Source: Bradyrhizobium sp. CCH5-F6
Lineage (GTDB): Bacteria > Pseudomonadota > Alphaproteobacteria > Rhizobiales > Xanthobacteraceae
Direction of reading: 5' to 3'
Assembly: GCF_001556045.1 (NCBI RefSeq)
Contig: NZ_LSIC01000141.1
Span: 4,944 to 68,943, forward strand
Length of the DNA: 64,000 nucleotides
Positions 1-9,209 of this stretch are shown piece by piece (position 1 is the stretch's first letter; each line of letters opens with the position of its first letter). The notes beneath the pieces are model-generated. The model was not told the origin of the DNA. It was given only the letters and a program-made list of their open reading frames with translations, and searched no databases. Made by a program: the position numbers and the translations under genes.

Positions 1-1206
1 GCTCGGCGCAATTACTACATCGGCACGACCGGCATCGACACTTTCGTCACCATGCAGTTTACCTCCGACTTCCAGGAGAAGGACATCGTGTTCGGTGGCG
101 ACAAGAAGCTCGCCAAGATCATCGACGAGATCCAGGAGCTGTTCCCGCTCAACCACGGCATCACCATCCAGTCGGAATGCCCGATCGGCCTGATCGGTGA
201 CGACATCGAGGCCGTCTCGAAGGTGAAGTCCAAGGAGTATGACGGCAAGACCATCGTCCCCGTGCGCTGCGAAGGTTTCCGCGGCGTCTCGCAATCGCTC
301 GGTCACCACATCGCCAACGACGCGGTGCGGGACTGGATCTTCGACAAGGTCTCCCCGGAGGCGAAGCCGGCCTTCGAAGCCACGCCCTATGATGTTGCGA
401 TCATCGGCGACTACAACATCGGCGGCGACGCCTGGTCCTCGCGCATCCTGCTCGAGGAGATGGGCCTGCGCGTGATCGCGCAATGGTCCGGCGACGGCAG
501 CCTCGCCGAGCTGGAGGCGACGCCCAAGGCGAAGCTCAACGTCCTGCACTGCTACCGCTCGATGAACTACATCTCCCGCCACATGGAGGAGAAGTTCGGT
601 ATCCCCTGGTGCGAGTACAACTTCTTCGGCCCCTCCAAGATCGCGGAGTCGCTTCGCAAGATCGCGAGCTTCTTCGACGACAAGATCAAGGAGGGTGCCG
701 AGCGCGTCATCGCGAAGTACCAGCCGCTGATGGACGCGGTGATTGCCAAGTATCGCCCGCGCCTCGAGGGCAAGACGGTGATGCTGTTCGTCGGCGGACT
801 GCGTCCCCGCCACGTGATCGGGGCCTATGAGGACCTCGGCATGGAGGTGGTCGGCACCGGCTACGAGTTCGGTCACAATGACGACTACCAGCGCACGGCC
901 CAGCACTACGTCAAGGACGGCACGCTGATCTATGACGACGTCACCGGCTACGAGTTCGAGCGCTTCGTCGAGAAAGTCCAGCCGGACCTCGTCGGCTCGG
1001 GCATCAAGGAAAAGTACGTCTTCCAGAAGATGGGTGTGCCGTTCCGGCAGATGCACTCCTGGGACTATTCGGGCCCGTACCACGGCTATGACGGGTTCGC
1101 GATCTTCGCGCGCGACATGGACATGGCGATCAACTCGCCGATCTGGAAGAAGACCAAGGCGCCCTGGAAGGATGCGCCGCGGCCGAGCCTGATGGCGGCG
1201 GAATAA
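1..1206 (+). CDS. nifD: nitrogenase MoFe protein alpha chain NifD (5' truncated)
   Basis: This is the alpha subunit of the molybdenum-iron protein, which binds FeMo-co and reduces N2. The reading frame is open from base 1, so 401 C-terminal residues are present and roughly the first 95 are missing, including two of the three P-cluster cysteines. Visible hallmarks are the third P-cluster cysteine in [11 protein letters not shown] (codon at 178), the Q/H pair in [13 protein letters not shown], the FeMo-co cysteine in HCYRSMNY and the FeMo-co histidine in [12 protein letters not shown]. No delta-subunit gene follows, which fits the Mo rather than the V or Fe-only enzyme. It is first in a nifD-K-E-N-X run. 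Confidence 0.98.
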   Translation, partial: ARRNYYIGTTGIDTFVTMQFTSDFQEKDIVFGGDKKLAKIIDEIQELFPLNHGITIQSECPIGLIGDDIEAVSKVKSKEYDGKTIVPVRCEGFRGVSQSLGHHIANDAVRDWIFDKVSPEAKPAFEATPYDVAIIGDYNIGGDAWSSRILLEEMGLRVIAQWSGDGSLAELEATPKAKLNVLHCYRSMNYISRHMEEKFGIPWCEYNFFGPSKIAESLRKIASFFDDKIKEGAERVIAKYQPLMDAVIAKYRPRLEGKTVMLFVGGLRPRHVIGAYEDLGMEVVGTGYEFGHNDDYQRTAQHYVKDGTLIYDDVTGYEFERFVEKVQPDLVGSGIKEKYVFQKMGVPFRQMHSWDYSGPYHGYDGFAIFARDMDMAINSPIWKKTKAPWKDAPRPSLMAAE

Positions 1207-1219
1207 CGAGAGACGACGT

Positions 1220-1249
1220 CCGGCTCTCCCCAATTCCGGGGAGAGCCGG
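1220..1249 (+). other. Perfect 12-bp stem-loop between nifD and nifK
   Basis: The arms CCGGCTCTCCCC (1220-1231) and GGGGAGAGCCGG (1238-1249) pair perfectly around a six-base loop. No T-run follows, so it is not a canonical terminator. Its place directly after the nifD stop suggests an RNA-stability or processing element within the nifDK transcript. That role is an inference. Confidence 0.7.
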
Positions 1250-1285
1250 GACAGGCGATCGAACACGAATCCAACGAGGTGCCAC

Positions 1286-2845
1286 ATGACACAGAATGCA
1301 GAACACGTGCTCGATCACTTCGAGCTGTTCCGGGGTCCGGAATACCAGCAGATGCTGGCCAACAAGAAGGCGCTGTTCGAGAATCCGCATGATCCCGCGG
1401 AAGTCGAACGCATCCGCGAATGGGCGAAGACGCCCGAATATCGCGAGAAGAACTTTGCCCGCGAAGCGTTGACCGTCAACCCTGCCAAGGCCTGCCAGCC
1501 TTTGGGCGCGGTGTTCGTCGCGGTCGGCTTCGAGGGGACGCTGCCCTTCGTGCATGGCTCGCAGGGCTGCGTCGCCTATTACCGCAGCCATCTTTCGCGG
1601 CACTTCAAGGAGCCGAGCTCCTGCGTGTCCTCGTCCATGACGGAAGATGCGGCGGTGTTCGGCGGCTTGAACAACATGATCGACGGGCTTGCCAACACCT
1701 ACAGCATGTACAAGCCGAAGATGATCGCGGTCTCCACCACCTGCATGGCGGAAGTCATCGGCGACGACCTCAACGCCTTCATCAAGACGGCCAAGGAGAA
1801 GGGCTCGGTGCCGGCGGAATACGACGTTCCCTTCGCCCATACGCCGGCCTTCGTCGGCAGCCATGTGACCGGTTACGACAACGCGCTCAAGGGCATCCTG
1901 GAACATTTCTGGGACGGCAAGGCAGGCACTGCGCCGAAGCTCGAGCGCAAGGAGGACGGCAAGATCAACTTCATCGGCGGATTCGACGGTTACACCGTCG
2001 GCAACATCCGTGAGATGAGGCGCATCTTCGAGCTGATGGGGATCGAGTACACGATCCTCGCCGACAACAGCGACGTTTTCGACACTCCGACCGACGGCGA
2101 GTTCCGCATGTATGACGGCGGGACCACGCTGGAGGACGCGGCGAACGCCATCCACGCCAAGGCAACCATTTCCATGCAGCAATATTGCACGGAGAAGACG
2201 CTGCCGTTCATCGCAGGCCACGGCCAGGAGGTCGTCGCCTTCAATCATCCGGTTGGGGTCAGCGCCACTGACGACTTCCTGATGACGCTGTCGCGCATCA
2301 CGGGCAAGCCGATTGCAAAGGCGCTTGAACAGGAGCGCGGTCGCCTGGTCGACGCCATGGCGGACTCGAGCGCACACATTCACGGAAAGAAGTTCGCGAT
2401 CTATGGCGATCCGGACCTCTGCTACGGGCTGGCGGCGTTCCTGCTCGAACTCGGCGCCGAGCCCACCCATGTGCTCTCGACCAACGGCAACAAGGCCTGG
2501 GCGGAAAAGATGGAGGCGCTGTTCGCCAGCTCGCCGTTCGGCAAGAACTGTCATGCCTATCCGGGCAAGGACCTCTGGCACATGCGATCGCTGCTGTTCA
2601 CCGAGCCGGTCGATTTCCTGATCGGAAATACCTACGGCAAGTATCTGGAGCGCGACACCGGCACGCCGCTGATCCGCATCGGCTTCCCGGTGTTCGATCG
2701 TCACCACCACCACCGCTATCCGGTGTGGGGGTATCAGGGCGGCATGAACGTTCTGGTGAAGATCCTCGACAAGATCTTCGACGAGATCGACAAAAACACC
2801 AACGTGCCTGCCAAGACCGACTACAGCTTCGACATTATCCGCTGA
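1286..2845 (+). CDS. nifK: nitrogenase MoFe protein beta chain NifK
   Basis: NifK is the 519-residue beta subunit of the MoFe protein and shares the P-cluster with NifD. The three P-cluster cysteines fall at residues 70 ([10 protein letters not shown]), 95 ([10 protein letters not shown]) and 153 ([12 protein letters not shown]), the same numbers as in the Azotobacter protein. The length is normal for the family. It starts 79 bp after nifD, beyond the stem-loop, with a GAGG-like ribosome site before ATG 1286. Confidence 0.98.
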   Translation: MTQNAEHVLDHFELFRGPEYQQMLANKKALFENPHDPAEVERIREWAKTPEYREKNFAREALTVNPAKACQPLGAVFVAVGFEGTLPFVHGSQGCVAYYRSHLSRHFKEPSSCVSSSMTEDAAVFGGLNNMIDGLANTYSMYKPKMIAVSTTCMAEVIGDDLNAFIKTAKEKGSVPAEYDVPFAHTPAFVGSHVTGYDNALKGILEHFWDGKAGTAPKLERKEDGKINFIGGFDGYTVGNIREMRRIFELMGIEYTILADNSDVFDTPTDGEFRMYDGGTTLEDAANAIHAKATISMQQYCTEKTLPFIAGHGQEVVAFNHPVGVSATDDFLMTLSRITGKPIAKALEQERGRLVDAMADSSAHIHGKKFAIYGDPDLCYGLAAFLLELGAEPTHVLSTNGNKAWAEKMEALFASSPFGKNCHAYPGKDLWHMRSLLFTEPVDFLIGNTYGKYLERDTGTPLIRIGFPVFDRHHHHRYPVWGYQGGMNVLVKILDKIFDEIDKNTNVPAKTDYSFDIIR

Positions 2846-2859
2846 CGTCGCAGCAAATG

Positions 2860-2888
2860 CTGCCGCCGCCCCGGACATGCGGCGGCAG
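2860..2888 (+). other. Stem-loop between nifK and nifE
   Basis: CTGCCGCCGC (2860-2869) and GCGGCGGCAG (2879-2888) form a perfect 10-bp stem with a nine-base loop, 15 bp after the nifK stop. There is no U-tract, so this is more likely an mRNA end-protection or attenuation structure than a full terminator. Confidence 0.6.
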
Positions 2889-2964
2889 ACCACCAGTCTA
2901 GCCAGAGTGATCGAGACTGCGGGGCACGAGGCTCGCGCAGCGGGTCAGGGAATAGGAGAGACGC

Positions 2965-4632
2965 ATGAGCTCGCTGTCGGCCACCATCCAGGACGTCTTC
3001 AACGAGCCGGGTTGCGGCAAGAACGCCAACAAGACGGAGGCCGAGCGAAAGAAGGGCTGCACCAAGCAGTTGCAGCCGGGAGGTGCCGCCGGCGGCTGCG
3101 CGTTCGACGGCGCCAAGATTGCGCTGCAGCCGTTCACCGATGTGGCTCATCTCGTCCACGGCCCGATCGCCTGCGAGGGCAATTCCTGGGACAATCGCGG
3201 CAGCGCCTCGTCCGGCTCCGATCTCTGGCGGCGCAGCTTTACCACCGACATGAACGAGACCGACATCGTGTTCGGCGGCGAGAAGCGGCTCTACAAGGCG
3301 ATCAAGGAGGTCATCGAGAAATACGACCCGCCTGCAATCTTCGTCTACCAGACCTGCGTGCCGGCCATGATTGGCGACGACATCAACGCGGTTTGCAAGG
3401 CTGCGGCCACGAAGTTCGGCAAGCCGGTCATCCCGGTCAATTCGCCCGGCTTCGTCGGCCCGAAGAACCTCGGCAACAAGCTGGCCGGCGAGGCGCTGCT
3501 CGAGCACGTGATCGGCACCGCGGAACCCGACTACACCACGCCCTACGACATCAACATCATCGGCGAGTACAATCTGTCCGGCGAGTTCTGGCAGGTCAAG
3601 CCGCTGCTGGACGAACTCGGCATTCGGATCCTCTCCTGCATCTCCGGTGACGGGAAATATCGCGAACTGGCTTACTCGCATCGGGCCAAGGCCGCGATGA
3701 TGGTGTGCTCCAAGGCGATGATCAACGTCGCCCGCAAGATGGAAGAACGCTACGGCATCCCCTACTTCGAGGGCTCCTTCTACGGCATCCAGGATTCCAG
3801 CGATTCGCTGCGCGAGATCGCCCGCCTGCTGATCGAGCGCGGCGCGCCGGCGGAGCTGATGGACCGCACCGAAGCGGTGATTGCGCGCGAGGAGGCCAAA
3901 GCCTGGACCGCGATCGAGCGCTTCAAGCCACGCTTCAAGGACAAGAAGGTGCTGCTGATCACCGGCGGCGTGAAGTCGTGGTCCGTGGTCGCCGCGCTCC
4001 AGGAGGCGGGTCTCGAAATCGTCGGAACCTCCGTGAAGAAGTCCACCAAGGAGGACAAGGAGCGGATCAAGGAGCTGATGGGGCAGGATGCCCACATGAT
4101 CGACGACATGACGCCGCGTGAAATGTACAAGATGCTGAAGGACGCGCGCGCCGACATCATGCTCTCCGGCGGCAAGTCGCAGTTCGTCGCGCTGAAGGCG
4201 GCGATGCCTTGGCTCGACATCAACCAGGAGCGCTGCCACGCCTATATGGGCTACATCGGCATGGTCAAGCTGATGGAGGAGATCGAGAAGGCGCTCTACA
4301 ACCCGATGTGGGCGCAGCTCCGCAGGCCGGCGCCGTGGGATGACGTTGGCGTGAACTGGCAGGCCAAGGCGATCGCGCAAATGGATGCGCAGGCCGCCGA
4401 GGTCGCCGCCGATCCGGCGCTTGCGGAGGCGGCCCGCCGCGCCAAGAAGATTTGCCACTGCAAGACCGTCGACCTCGGCAGCATCGAGGATGCCATCGCT
4501 GCGCACGGCCTTTCCTCCGTCGACGGCGTCAAGGAGCACACTAACGCCTCGGGCGGCTGCGGCGCCTGCAAGGGACGGATCGAGGACATCCTCGCGGCTC
4601 AGCCGACGCCCATCCTCCAGGCGGCAGAGTAG
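2965..4632 (+). CDS. nifE: FeMo-co scaffold protein NifE with C-terminal Fe-S domain
   Basis: NifE pairs with NifN as the scaffold on which the NifB product matures to FeMo-co. At 555 residues it is about 80 longer than the Azotobacter protein. The NifD-like body includes GPIACEGNSWDNRG and the conserved LSGEFWQVKPLLDELG segment. The extra C-terminus (bases about 4441-4600) carries CHC and, about 33 residues on, GGCGACKG, a BFD or NifU-middle-domain type [2Fe-2S] cysteine pattern. Extended NifE proteins occur in bradyrhizobia. It lies between nifK and nifN, with only 10 bp before nifN. Confidence 0.97.
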   Translation: MSSLSATIQDVFNEPGCGKNANKTEAERKKGCTKQLQPGGAAGGCAFDGAKIALQPFTDVAHLVHGPIACEGNSWDNRGSASSGSDLWRRSFTTDMNETDIVFGGEKRLYKAIKEVIEKYDPPAIFVYQTCVPAMIGDDINAVCKAAATKFGKPVIPVNSPGFVGPKNLGNKLAGEALLEHVIGTAEPDYTTPYDINIIGEYNLSGEFWQVKPLLDELGIRILSCISGDGKYRELAYSHRAKAAMMVCSKAMINVARKMEERYGIPYFEGSFYGIQDSSDSLREIARLLIERGAPAELMDRTEAVIAREEAKAWTAIERFKPRFKDKKVLLITGGVKSWSVVAALQEAGLEIVGTSVKKSTKEDKERIKELMGQDAHMIDDMTPREMYKMLKDARADIMLSGGKSQFVALKAAMPWLDINQERCHAYMGYIGMVKLMEEIEKALYNPMWAQLRRPAPWDDVGVNWQAKAIAQMDAQAAEVAADPALAEAARRAKKICHCKTVDLGSIEDAIAAHGLSSVDGVKEHTNASGGCGACKGRIEDILAAQPTPILQAAE

Positions 4633-4642
4633 GGCCCAGCCA

Positions 4643-6025
4643 ATGGCCATCGTCACGACCTCGAAGAAAGCTTGCTCGGTCAATCCGCTCAAGATGAGCC
4701 AGCCGATCGGCGGCTCGTTCGCCTTCATGGGTCTGCGCGGCGCCATGCCGCTGCTGCACGGCTCGCAGGGCTGCACCTCGTTCGGACTGACTCTGTTCGT
4801 GCGGCATTTCAAGGAAGCCGTGCCGATGCAGACCACCGCAATGAGCGAGGTCGCGACCGTGCTCGGCGGCTATGAGAACGTCGAGCAGGCGATCCTCAAC
4901 ATCTACAATCGCACCAAGCCGGAGATCATCGGCATCAGTTCGACCGGCGTCACCGAGACCAAGGGCGACGACGTCGAGGGTTTCATCCGCCTGATCCGGC
5001 AAAGGCACCCGCAGCTCGAAAAATTCCCGCTGGTCTACGTTTCGACGCCCGACTTCAAGGACGCTTTCCAGGACGGCTGGGAGAAGACCGTGGCGCGCAT
5101 GGTCGAGGTGCTCGTTGACCCCGTAGAGGCCGGGGCTGCGCACGATCCGGCGCGCGTGAACGTCCTGCCGGGCTGCCACCTCACGCCCGCAGATCTCGAC
5201 GAGTTGCGTACGATCATCGAGGATTTCGGCCTCAAGCCGTCCTTCCTGCCGGACCTTGCCGGCTCGCTCGATGGACACATCCCGGACGAGTTCACGCCGA
5301 CCACGATCGGCGGGATCGGGGTCGACGAGATCGCGACCATGGGGCAGGCGGCCTGGACGATCGCGATCGGCGCGCAGATGAAGCGCGCGGCGGAAGCCAT
5401 GCAGCAGAAGACGGGCGTGCCGTTCCGCCTGTTCGAGCGGCTCTGCGGCCTGATCCCCAACGACGAGTTCATCGCATTTCTCAGCGAGATCAGCGGCCGG
5501 CCGGTGCCGGCGAAGTACCGCCGTCAACGCGGCCAGCTGGCGGACGCGATGCTGGATACGCATTTCCACATCGGCGGCCGCAAGCTCGCCATCGGCGCCG
5601 AGCCGGACCTGCTGTTCGACCTCTCCAGCATGCTGCACGAGATCGGTGCCGAGGTCGCGGTCGCCGTGACCACGACGGTCTCGCCGGTGCTGGAGCGCGT
5701 CAGGACGCAGGAAGTCCTGATCGGCGATCTCGAAGACCTGGAGGAGCTTGCCAAGGCGCGCGACTGCGATCTCCTCATTACCCATTCCCACGGCCGCCAG
5801 GCGGCCTCGCGCCTCAGGATCCCGTTCTACCGCGCGGGTTTTCCGATGTTCGACCGTCTCGGCGCCGGACACCAGCTGTCGGTCGGCTACCGCGGCACAC
5901 GCGATCTGATCTTCGATCTCGCCAATCTCGTCATCGCCGATCGCGAGGCCAACCATCAGCCGACGCCCGATACCTGGCGGACCACGGACAGCGGCGTCCA
6001 GGTCGTCCCGCCGCAACTGCACTGA
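4643..6025 (+). CDS. nifN: FeMo-co scaffold protein NifN
   Basis: NifN is the NifK-like partner of NifE in the FeMo-co scaffold. The 460-residue protein starts MAIVTTSKKACSVNPLKMSQ and contains HGSQGCTSFGL, the counterpart of the conserved NifN cysteine. The frame is open further upstream, but that part overlaps nifE and reads as shadow. ATG 4643, 10 bp after the nifE stop, matches where the family begins. Confidence 0.97.
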   Translation: MAIVTTSKKACSVNPLKMSQPIGGSFAFMGLRGAMPLLHGSQGCTSFGLTLFVRHFKEAVPMQTTAMSEVATVLGGYENVEQAILNIYNRTKPEIIGISSTGVTETKGDDVEGFIRLIRQRHPQLEKFPLVYVSTPDFKDAFQDGWEKTVARMVEVLVDPVEAGAAHDPARVNVLPGCHLTPADLDELRTIIEDFGLKPSFLPDLAGSLDGHIPDEFTPTTIGGIGVDEIATMGQAAWTIAIGAQMKRAAEAMQQKTGVPFRLFERLCGLIPNDEFIAFLSEISGRPVPAKYRRQRGQLADAMLDTHFHIGGRKLAIGAEPDLLFDLSSMLHEIGAEVAVAVTTTVSPVLERVRTQEVLIGDLEDLEELAKARDCDLLITHSHGRQAASRLRIPFYRAGFPMFDRLGAGHQLSVGYRGTRDLIFDLANLVIADREANHQPTPDTWRTTDSGVQVVPPQLH

Positions 6026-6047
6026 CGCAACAAGAGGGACCAGATCG

Positions 6048-6443
6048 ATGAAAGTCGCCTTCGCCACCCAGGACCTCAAGCGCGTCGATGCGCATTTCGG
6101 CTGGGCCAAGAACATTGCCATCTACGACGTCAGCCCCGAGGGACACCGCTTCGTCGAGGCCATCCAGTTCGACGGCGACCTCAAGGAGGACGGTAACGAG
6201 GACAAGCTGGCGCCGAAGATCGAGGCGATCAAGGATTGTACGATCCTCTACGTCGCGGCGATCGGCGGCTCGGGCGCGGCGCGGGTCGTCGCCAACAACA
6301 TCCATCCAATGAAGGTGACGCAGCCCGAAGCGATCGACGATCTCTGCGTCAAGCTCGAGGATGTTCTGAAGGGCGTGCCGCCGCCCTGGCTGCGCAAGGT
6401 GCTGGCCAGGGATCAGGAACGCAACTTTGACTTCGAAGACTGA
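6048..6443 (+). CDS. nifX: FeMo-co carrier protein NifX
   Basis: NifX (131 residues) binds NifB-co and FeMo-co precursors and passes them to NifEN. It has the typical dinitrogenase-cofactor fold sequence: KVAFATQD at the start, DAHFGWAKN and FVEAIQFD. It is 22 bp downstream of nifN with an AAGAGGG ribosome site. The order nifE-N-X is standard. Confidence 0.95.
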   Translation: MKVAFATQDLKRVDAHFGWAKNIAIYDVSPEGHRFVEAIQFDGDLKEDGNEDKLAPKIEAIKDCTILYVAAIGGSGAARVVANNIHPMKVTQPEAIDDLCVKLEDVLKGVPPPWLRKVLARDQERNFDFED

Positions 6444-6454
6444 GGACAATCATC

Positions 6455-6925
6455 ATGGCCGATGCGGCTGAACTCGTTCAACCCGACGCCGCGGCCGAGG
6501 CGCCGTTCGTCAAGGAACTCATCAAGATCTGGCGGGCCCAGGACACCCATGGCGCCTGGGAGGGCAAGAAGGATCTCGACCTGCTCGAGCCCTACATCCT
6601 CGACAAGGAGAAGCGTCGTGCGCTGCCGATCGTCGGCGATCCCGACCCGGACACGATCTGGCGCATGGAGCTGTTCTTCAACGCTGTCGCGCTATCGATA
6701 GAGAGGGCGACGGGAGTGATGATCTCTCCGATGCTGAAGATGCATCACGAGGGTTTTGGCCGCATGGTTCTGATCGGGGGGCGGCTGATCGTCGTCAACA
6801 AGCAGCTGCGCGACGTGCATCGCTTCGGCTTCGACAATCTGGCCAAGCTCGCCGCCGAAGGCGACAAATACGTCGCCGGTGCCGTCGAGATGATCCGCAA
6901 ATTTCCAGACGTGGCAAACTACTGA
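6455..6925 (+). CDS. NifX-associated nitrogen fixation protein (DUF269)
   Basis: This 156-residue protein belongs to the DUF269 family almost always found directly after nifX. Recognisable parts are [21 protein letters not shown] near the N-terminus and [26 protein letters not shown]. It has no known catalytic motif. The family is thought to act in cofactor assembly or protection, but its biochemistry is not settled. It lies 11 bp after nifX in the same operon. Confidence 0.93.
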   Translation: MADAAELVQPDAAAEAPFVKELIKIWRAQDTHGAWEGKKDLDLLEPYILDKEKRRALPIVGDPDPDTIWRMELFFNAVALSIERATGVMISPMLKMHHEGFGRMVLIGGRLIVVNKQLRDVHRFGFDNLAKLAAEGDKYVAGAVEMIRKFPDVANY

Positions 6926-6933
6926 GGTTGAAT

Positions 6934-7134
6934 ATGAGCGATCTTGAAACCCTGAAGGCCGAGATCAAGAAGCTGTCGGCCAAGGCCACGCAGGCCAAGA
7001 TGGATCTCCATGATCTCTCCGAGGAGCTTCCGATCAACTGGATCTCTATCCTGAGCGTGGCCCAGAAGGCCCACGACGCCTTCTCCGAGCTCGAGCGCAA
7101 GCGCGAGGACCTCAAGGCGCTGGAAAAGGCCTGA
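6934..7134 (+). CDS. small nif-associated protein (DUF683 / CCE_0567 type)
   Basis: This is a 66-residue, probably two-helix protein rich in Lys, Glu and Ala. Its ELPINWI segment is typical of the small family encoded after the DUF269 gene. I chose ATG 6934 because GAGG at 6924-6927 sits six bases before it. An in-frame TTG at 6928 would overlap that site. The function is unknown. Co-occurrence suggests a structural partner in cofactor transfer. Confidence 0.85.
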   Translation: MSDLETLKAEIKKLSAKATQAKMDLHDLSEELPINWISILSVAQKAHDAFSELERKREDLKALEKA

Positions 7135-7149
7135 GGCGGGATTCCGATC

Positions 7150-7437
7150 ATGTCCTACGCAACCCGCGACGGCCGCGACTGGAAACCGGACTATCTGGTG
7201 TCGATCGATGCCCAGAAGTGCATCGGCTGTGGCCGCTGTTACAAGGTCTGCGGCCGTGAGGTCATGACGCTGAAAGGCATCAACGAGGACGGCGAGATGA
7301 TCGACCTCGATGACGACGATGACGAGGTCGAGAAGAAGGTGATGGTGATGAACGACGACGGCGCCTGCATCGGCTGCGGCGCCTGCGCGCGAGTCTGTCC
7401 GACGAACTGCCAGACCCATGCTCCCGCGGCCGTCTGA
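7150..7437 (+). CDS. fdxB: nif-specific ferredoxin III (2x[4Fe-4S])
   Basis: This is a 95-residue bacterial-type ferredoxin. Two cysteine clusters are visible: CIGCGRCYKVC with a GREVM tail, and CIGCGACARVCPTNC. An acidic stretch (DLDDDDDE) separates them, which is characteristic of the nif ferredoxin III family. It probably supplies electrons for nitrogenase or cofactor assembly. It follows the DUF683 gene by 15 bp. Confidence 0.93.
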   Translation: MSYATRDGRDWKPDYLVSIDAQKCIGCGRCYKVCGREVMTLKGINEDGEMIDLDDDDDEVEKKVMVMNDDGACIGCGACARVCPTNCQTHAPAAV

Positions 7438-7454
7438 GGCGTGTGGGATCGGAG

Positions 7455-7772
7455 ATGAGCAAGACCCGGTTCGCCAGGTACAACATCGGCCAGGTGATCC
7501 GCCACCGGCTCTATACGATGCGCGGCGTCATCTTCGACGTCGAGACATCGTTCGCCGGCACGGATGGCGAACCGGAGCCCGACGGGGCGGCGACGGGTCT
7601 GGTCTACCGGCTGTTCGCCGAGGACGATGAAATCCCCTACGTGGCCTGTATCGCGGAACGCGACCTAGAGCCCGATGATTCCGGCGAGCCGGTCAGCCAT
7701 CCAGGGATCGGGGCCATGTTCGAGGTCGGCGAAGCCGGCGGCTATCGCCGGCGCCGGCACGTATTGAACTGA
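7455..7772 (+). CDS. hspQ: HspQ-like protein (hemimethylated-DNA-binding fold)
   Basis: The protein starts MSKTRFARYNIGQVIRHRLY and contains GVIFDVE, VYRLFAEDDEIPYVAC and DSGEPVSHPGIGAMF, the full HspQ/YccV pattern. In E. coli HspQ is a heat-shock protein linked to Lon proteolysis. Its use in a nif operon is unknown. ATG 7455 matches the family N-terminus. GTG 7443 in the same frame is an alternative start, so the start is uncertain. It ends 25 bp before a convergent gene. Confidence 0.8.
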   Translation: MSKTRFARYNIGQVIRHRLYTMRGVIFDVETSFAGTDGEPEPDGAATGLVYRLFAEDDEIPYVACIAERDLEPDDSGEPVSHPGIGAMFEVGEAGGYRRRRHVLN

Positions 7773-7797
7773 CACGCGAGCGACGCTGCGATCCGCC

Positions 7798-8115
7798 CTA
7801 CTCGATCCCCTGTTCGCGCGACTTCATCATCGCAGCGATGCGGAAACGTTCGTGGATGGCGACGGGATTGGCAAGCATGTCGGCTTCCGCCTGCCTGAAC
7901 GCGGCGAGCACGATCTCGGCCTCCTCGCGCGTCAGGGGCACGCGGCCAGCCATGTGGGTCGCCTCCGGCGCGGCGGCACGGATCGCGCGGCGATAGGGGT
8001 GATCCTTCACCTCGATCAGCTCGTTCGCTTCGAGCTTGCCGCCGAGCGTGATCGCGAGTCCGACGACCTCGAGCTTGCGGCCGTCCTGCGTGGTCTTGAC
8101 CAGGATCGCCATCAC
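7798..8115 (-). CDS. hypothetical protein, antisense pair member 2
   Basis: I do not recognise this 105-residue protein. It is alpha/beta in character, starts MMAILVKTTQDGRKLEVVGLAITLGG and is acidic in the middle, with no cysteine cluster or membrane segment. Its ATG (8115) overlaps the stop of the upstream gene as ATGA, so the two are probably translationally coupled. A second ATG at 8112 is possible. It runs against the surrounding nif operon. Confidence 0.65.
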   Translation of the reverse strand: MMAILVKTTQDGRKLEVVGLAITLGGKLEANELIEVKDHPYRRAIRAAAPEATHMAGRVPLTREEAEIVLAAFRQAEADMLANPVAIHERFRIAAMMKSREQGIE

Positions 8116-8558
8116 GGCACCAGCGGCATGGCAAAGCCGGGGCTGGGATGGGCGTCGTAATAGTCCGGGCGTTCCGGCCAGCCGCCTTCGGCGATGAACT
8201 TGAACGCTGTGATCTTCACGGGCGCACCTTGCGAGCAGGAGACCTCGACGAACTTGATCTCGCGCGGGCCGGGGCCGGCGGAAAAGTCCGCCACGACGGT
8301 CCCGTCGGCCTTGCAGGCTCGCGCAAAGCCCGGTGTGCCGACACTGCTTGCCGGCACCGGATTGGCTGCGAGGTTTACGCCTGCATCGCCGCTGAAAGCC
8401 GGGGTCGCAAACTTGAACGTGGCGAGGACGGCGCTGCGATCCACCGGCCGATCAGCGGTGATCGGGCGCGCGACCGAATAGACGGTCAGCGTGCCGCCAT
8501 CGAGCAACGCCTTGATCTCGTCTTCCGAGCAGGCGGCGAATTCAGACGCGACGTTCAT
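8112..8558 (-). CDS. hypothetical protein, antisense pair member 1
   Basis: This 148-residue protein is not recognised. The start chosen is ATG 8558, because GGAG lies six bases ahead of it. The frame stays open further upstream, but that extension is poor coding sequence. No Fe-S or membrane motif is seen. It is coupled by ATGA to the following gene and diverges from the Rieske gene at 8795, so the two sides may share a control region. Confidence 0.65.
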   Translation of the reverse strand: MNVASEFAACSEDEIKALLDGGTLTVYSVARPITADRPVDRSAVLATFKFATPAFSGDAGVNLAANPVPASSVGTPGFARACKADGTVVADFSAGPGPREIKFVEVSCSQGAPVKITAFKFIAEGGWPERPDYYDAHPSPGFAMPLVP

Positions 8559-8594
8559 GTCATTCTCCATGCCAGGGGGGCCTGGCTGAACAGC

Positions 8595-8728
8595 ATCAAT
8601 TTCCATGCCACCTCGCATTCCCTTCCCGGGAGCTACGACGTCGCCAAAACCGGGAGAATCGGCGTGGAACTGGCCCCACATGCTCAGCCGGGCGAGTGAC
8701 GACGCTGTCGCGTGTCGGATTCCTGACC
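8595..8728. promoter_or_regulatory. Candidate divergent NifA/sigma54 control region (imperfect)
   Basis: On the minus strand, TGGCAT-N5-TTGAT (8610-8595) is one base from a sigma54 -24/-12 element and lies upstream of the gene starting at 8558. At 8713-8728, TGT-N10-ACC is one base from a NifA site. Toward the Rieske gene, TAGCGC-N5-TTGCA (8745-8760) has a good -12 but a poor -24. None is perfect, so this is a tentative call by analogy with the region at 9866-10095. Confidence 0.35.
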
Positions 8729-8794
8729 TAGCGTCCGCCAAGCCTAGCGCGATTCTTGCACCAGTCGAACGATCCGACCGCGAACGAGGACAGC

Positions 8795-9199
8795 ATGGAC
8801 CAAAATACCGCCTATGCGATCTGCGCCTTCAATGACATCCCGAGCCAGCGGGCGATCGGCTTTCATCTCATGATCGTCGGCGAAGACGGGATGCCGCAGC
8901 CCTGGCCGATCGTGATCGTGCGCTGGGGCAAGCAGGTGTTCGGCTATCTCAACCGCTGCCCGCACAATGGGGTGAACCTGGACTGGGAGCGCCACCAATT
9001 CCTGGACGGGAACGGAACCAGGCTGATGTGCGGCAAGCACGGTGCGACCTTCGAACTCGGAACCGGCACTTGCGTGGACGGGCCCTGCAAGGGCGAGAGC
9101 TTGACGCCGATCGCGCTCGCCGTCCTAGACGGCGATATCTGCGTGACCGGTGTGACGCTGGTGGAGGACGACGAGACGGCCTGCGAGGAAGAGGCCTGA
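8795..9199 (+). CDS. Rieske-type [2Fe-2S] protein 1
   Basis: This is a soluble 134-residue Rieske ferredoxin with no catalytic oxygenase domain. The cluster ligands are in CPHNGVNLDW and CGKHGATFELGTGTCVDGPC. ATG 8795 is preceded by GAGGA five bases upstream; the open frame before it is not family-like. A close paralogue is encoded at 19826. It probably carries electrons within the nif system, partner unknown. It faces a convergent gene 10 bp downstream. Confidence 0.88.
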   Translation: MDQNTAYAICAFNDIPSQRAIGFHLMIVGEDGMPQPWPIVIVRWGKQVFGYLNRCPHNGVNLDWERHQFLDGNGTRLMCGKHGATFELGTGTCVDGPCKGESLTPIALAVLDGDICVTGVTLVEDDETACEEEA

Positions 9200-9209
9200 C
9201 GACGATGCG

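Noticed and set aside
4385..4642. Longer NifN starting inside nifE
   Set aside because: The extension reads as Arg/Pro-rich shadow of nifE. ATG 4643 matches the family start.
1..6025. Vanadium or iron-only nitrogenase
   Set aside because: There is no delta-subunit gene, and nifE, nifN, nifB, nifQ and modABC with Mo-type NifD/NifK motifs identify the Mo enzyme.
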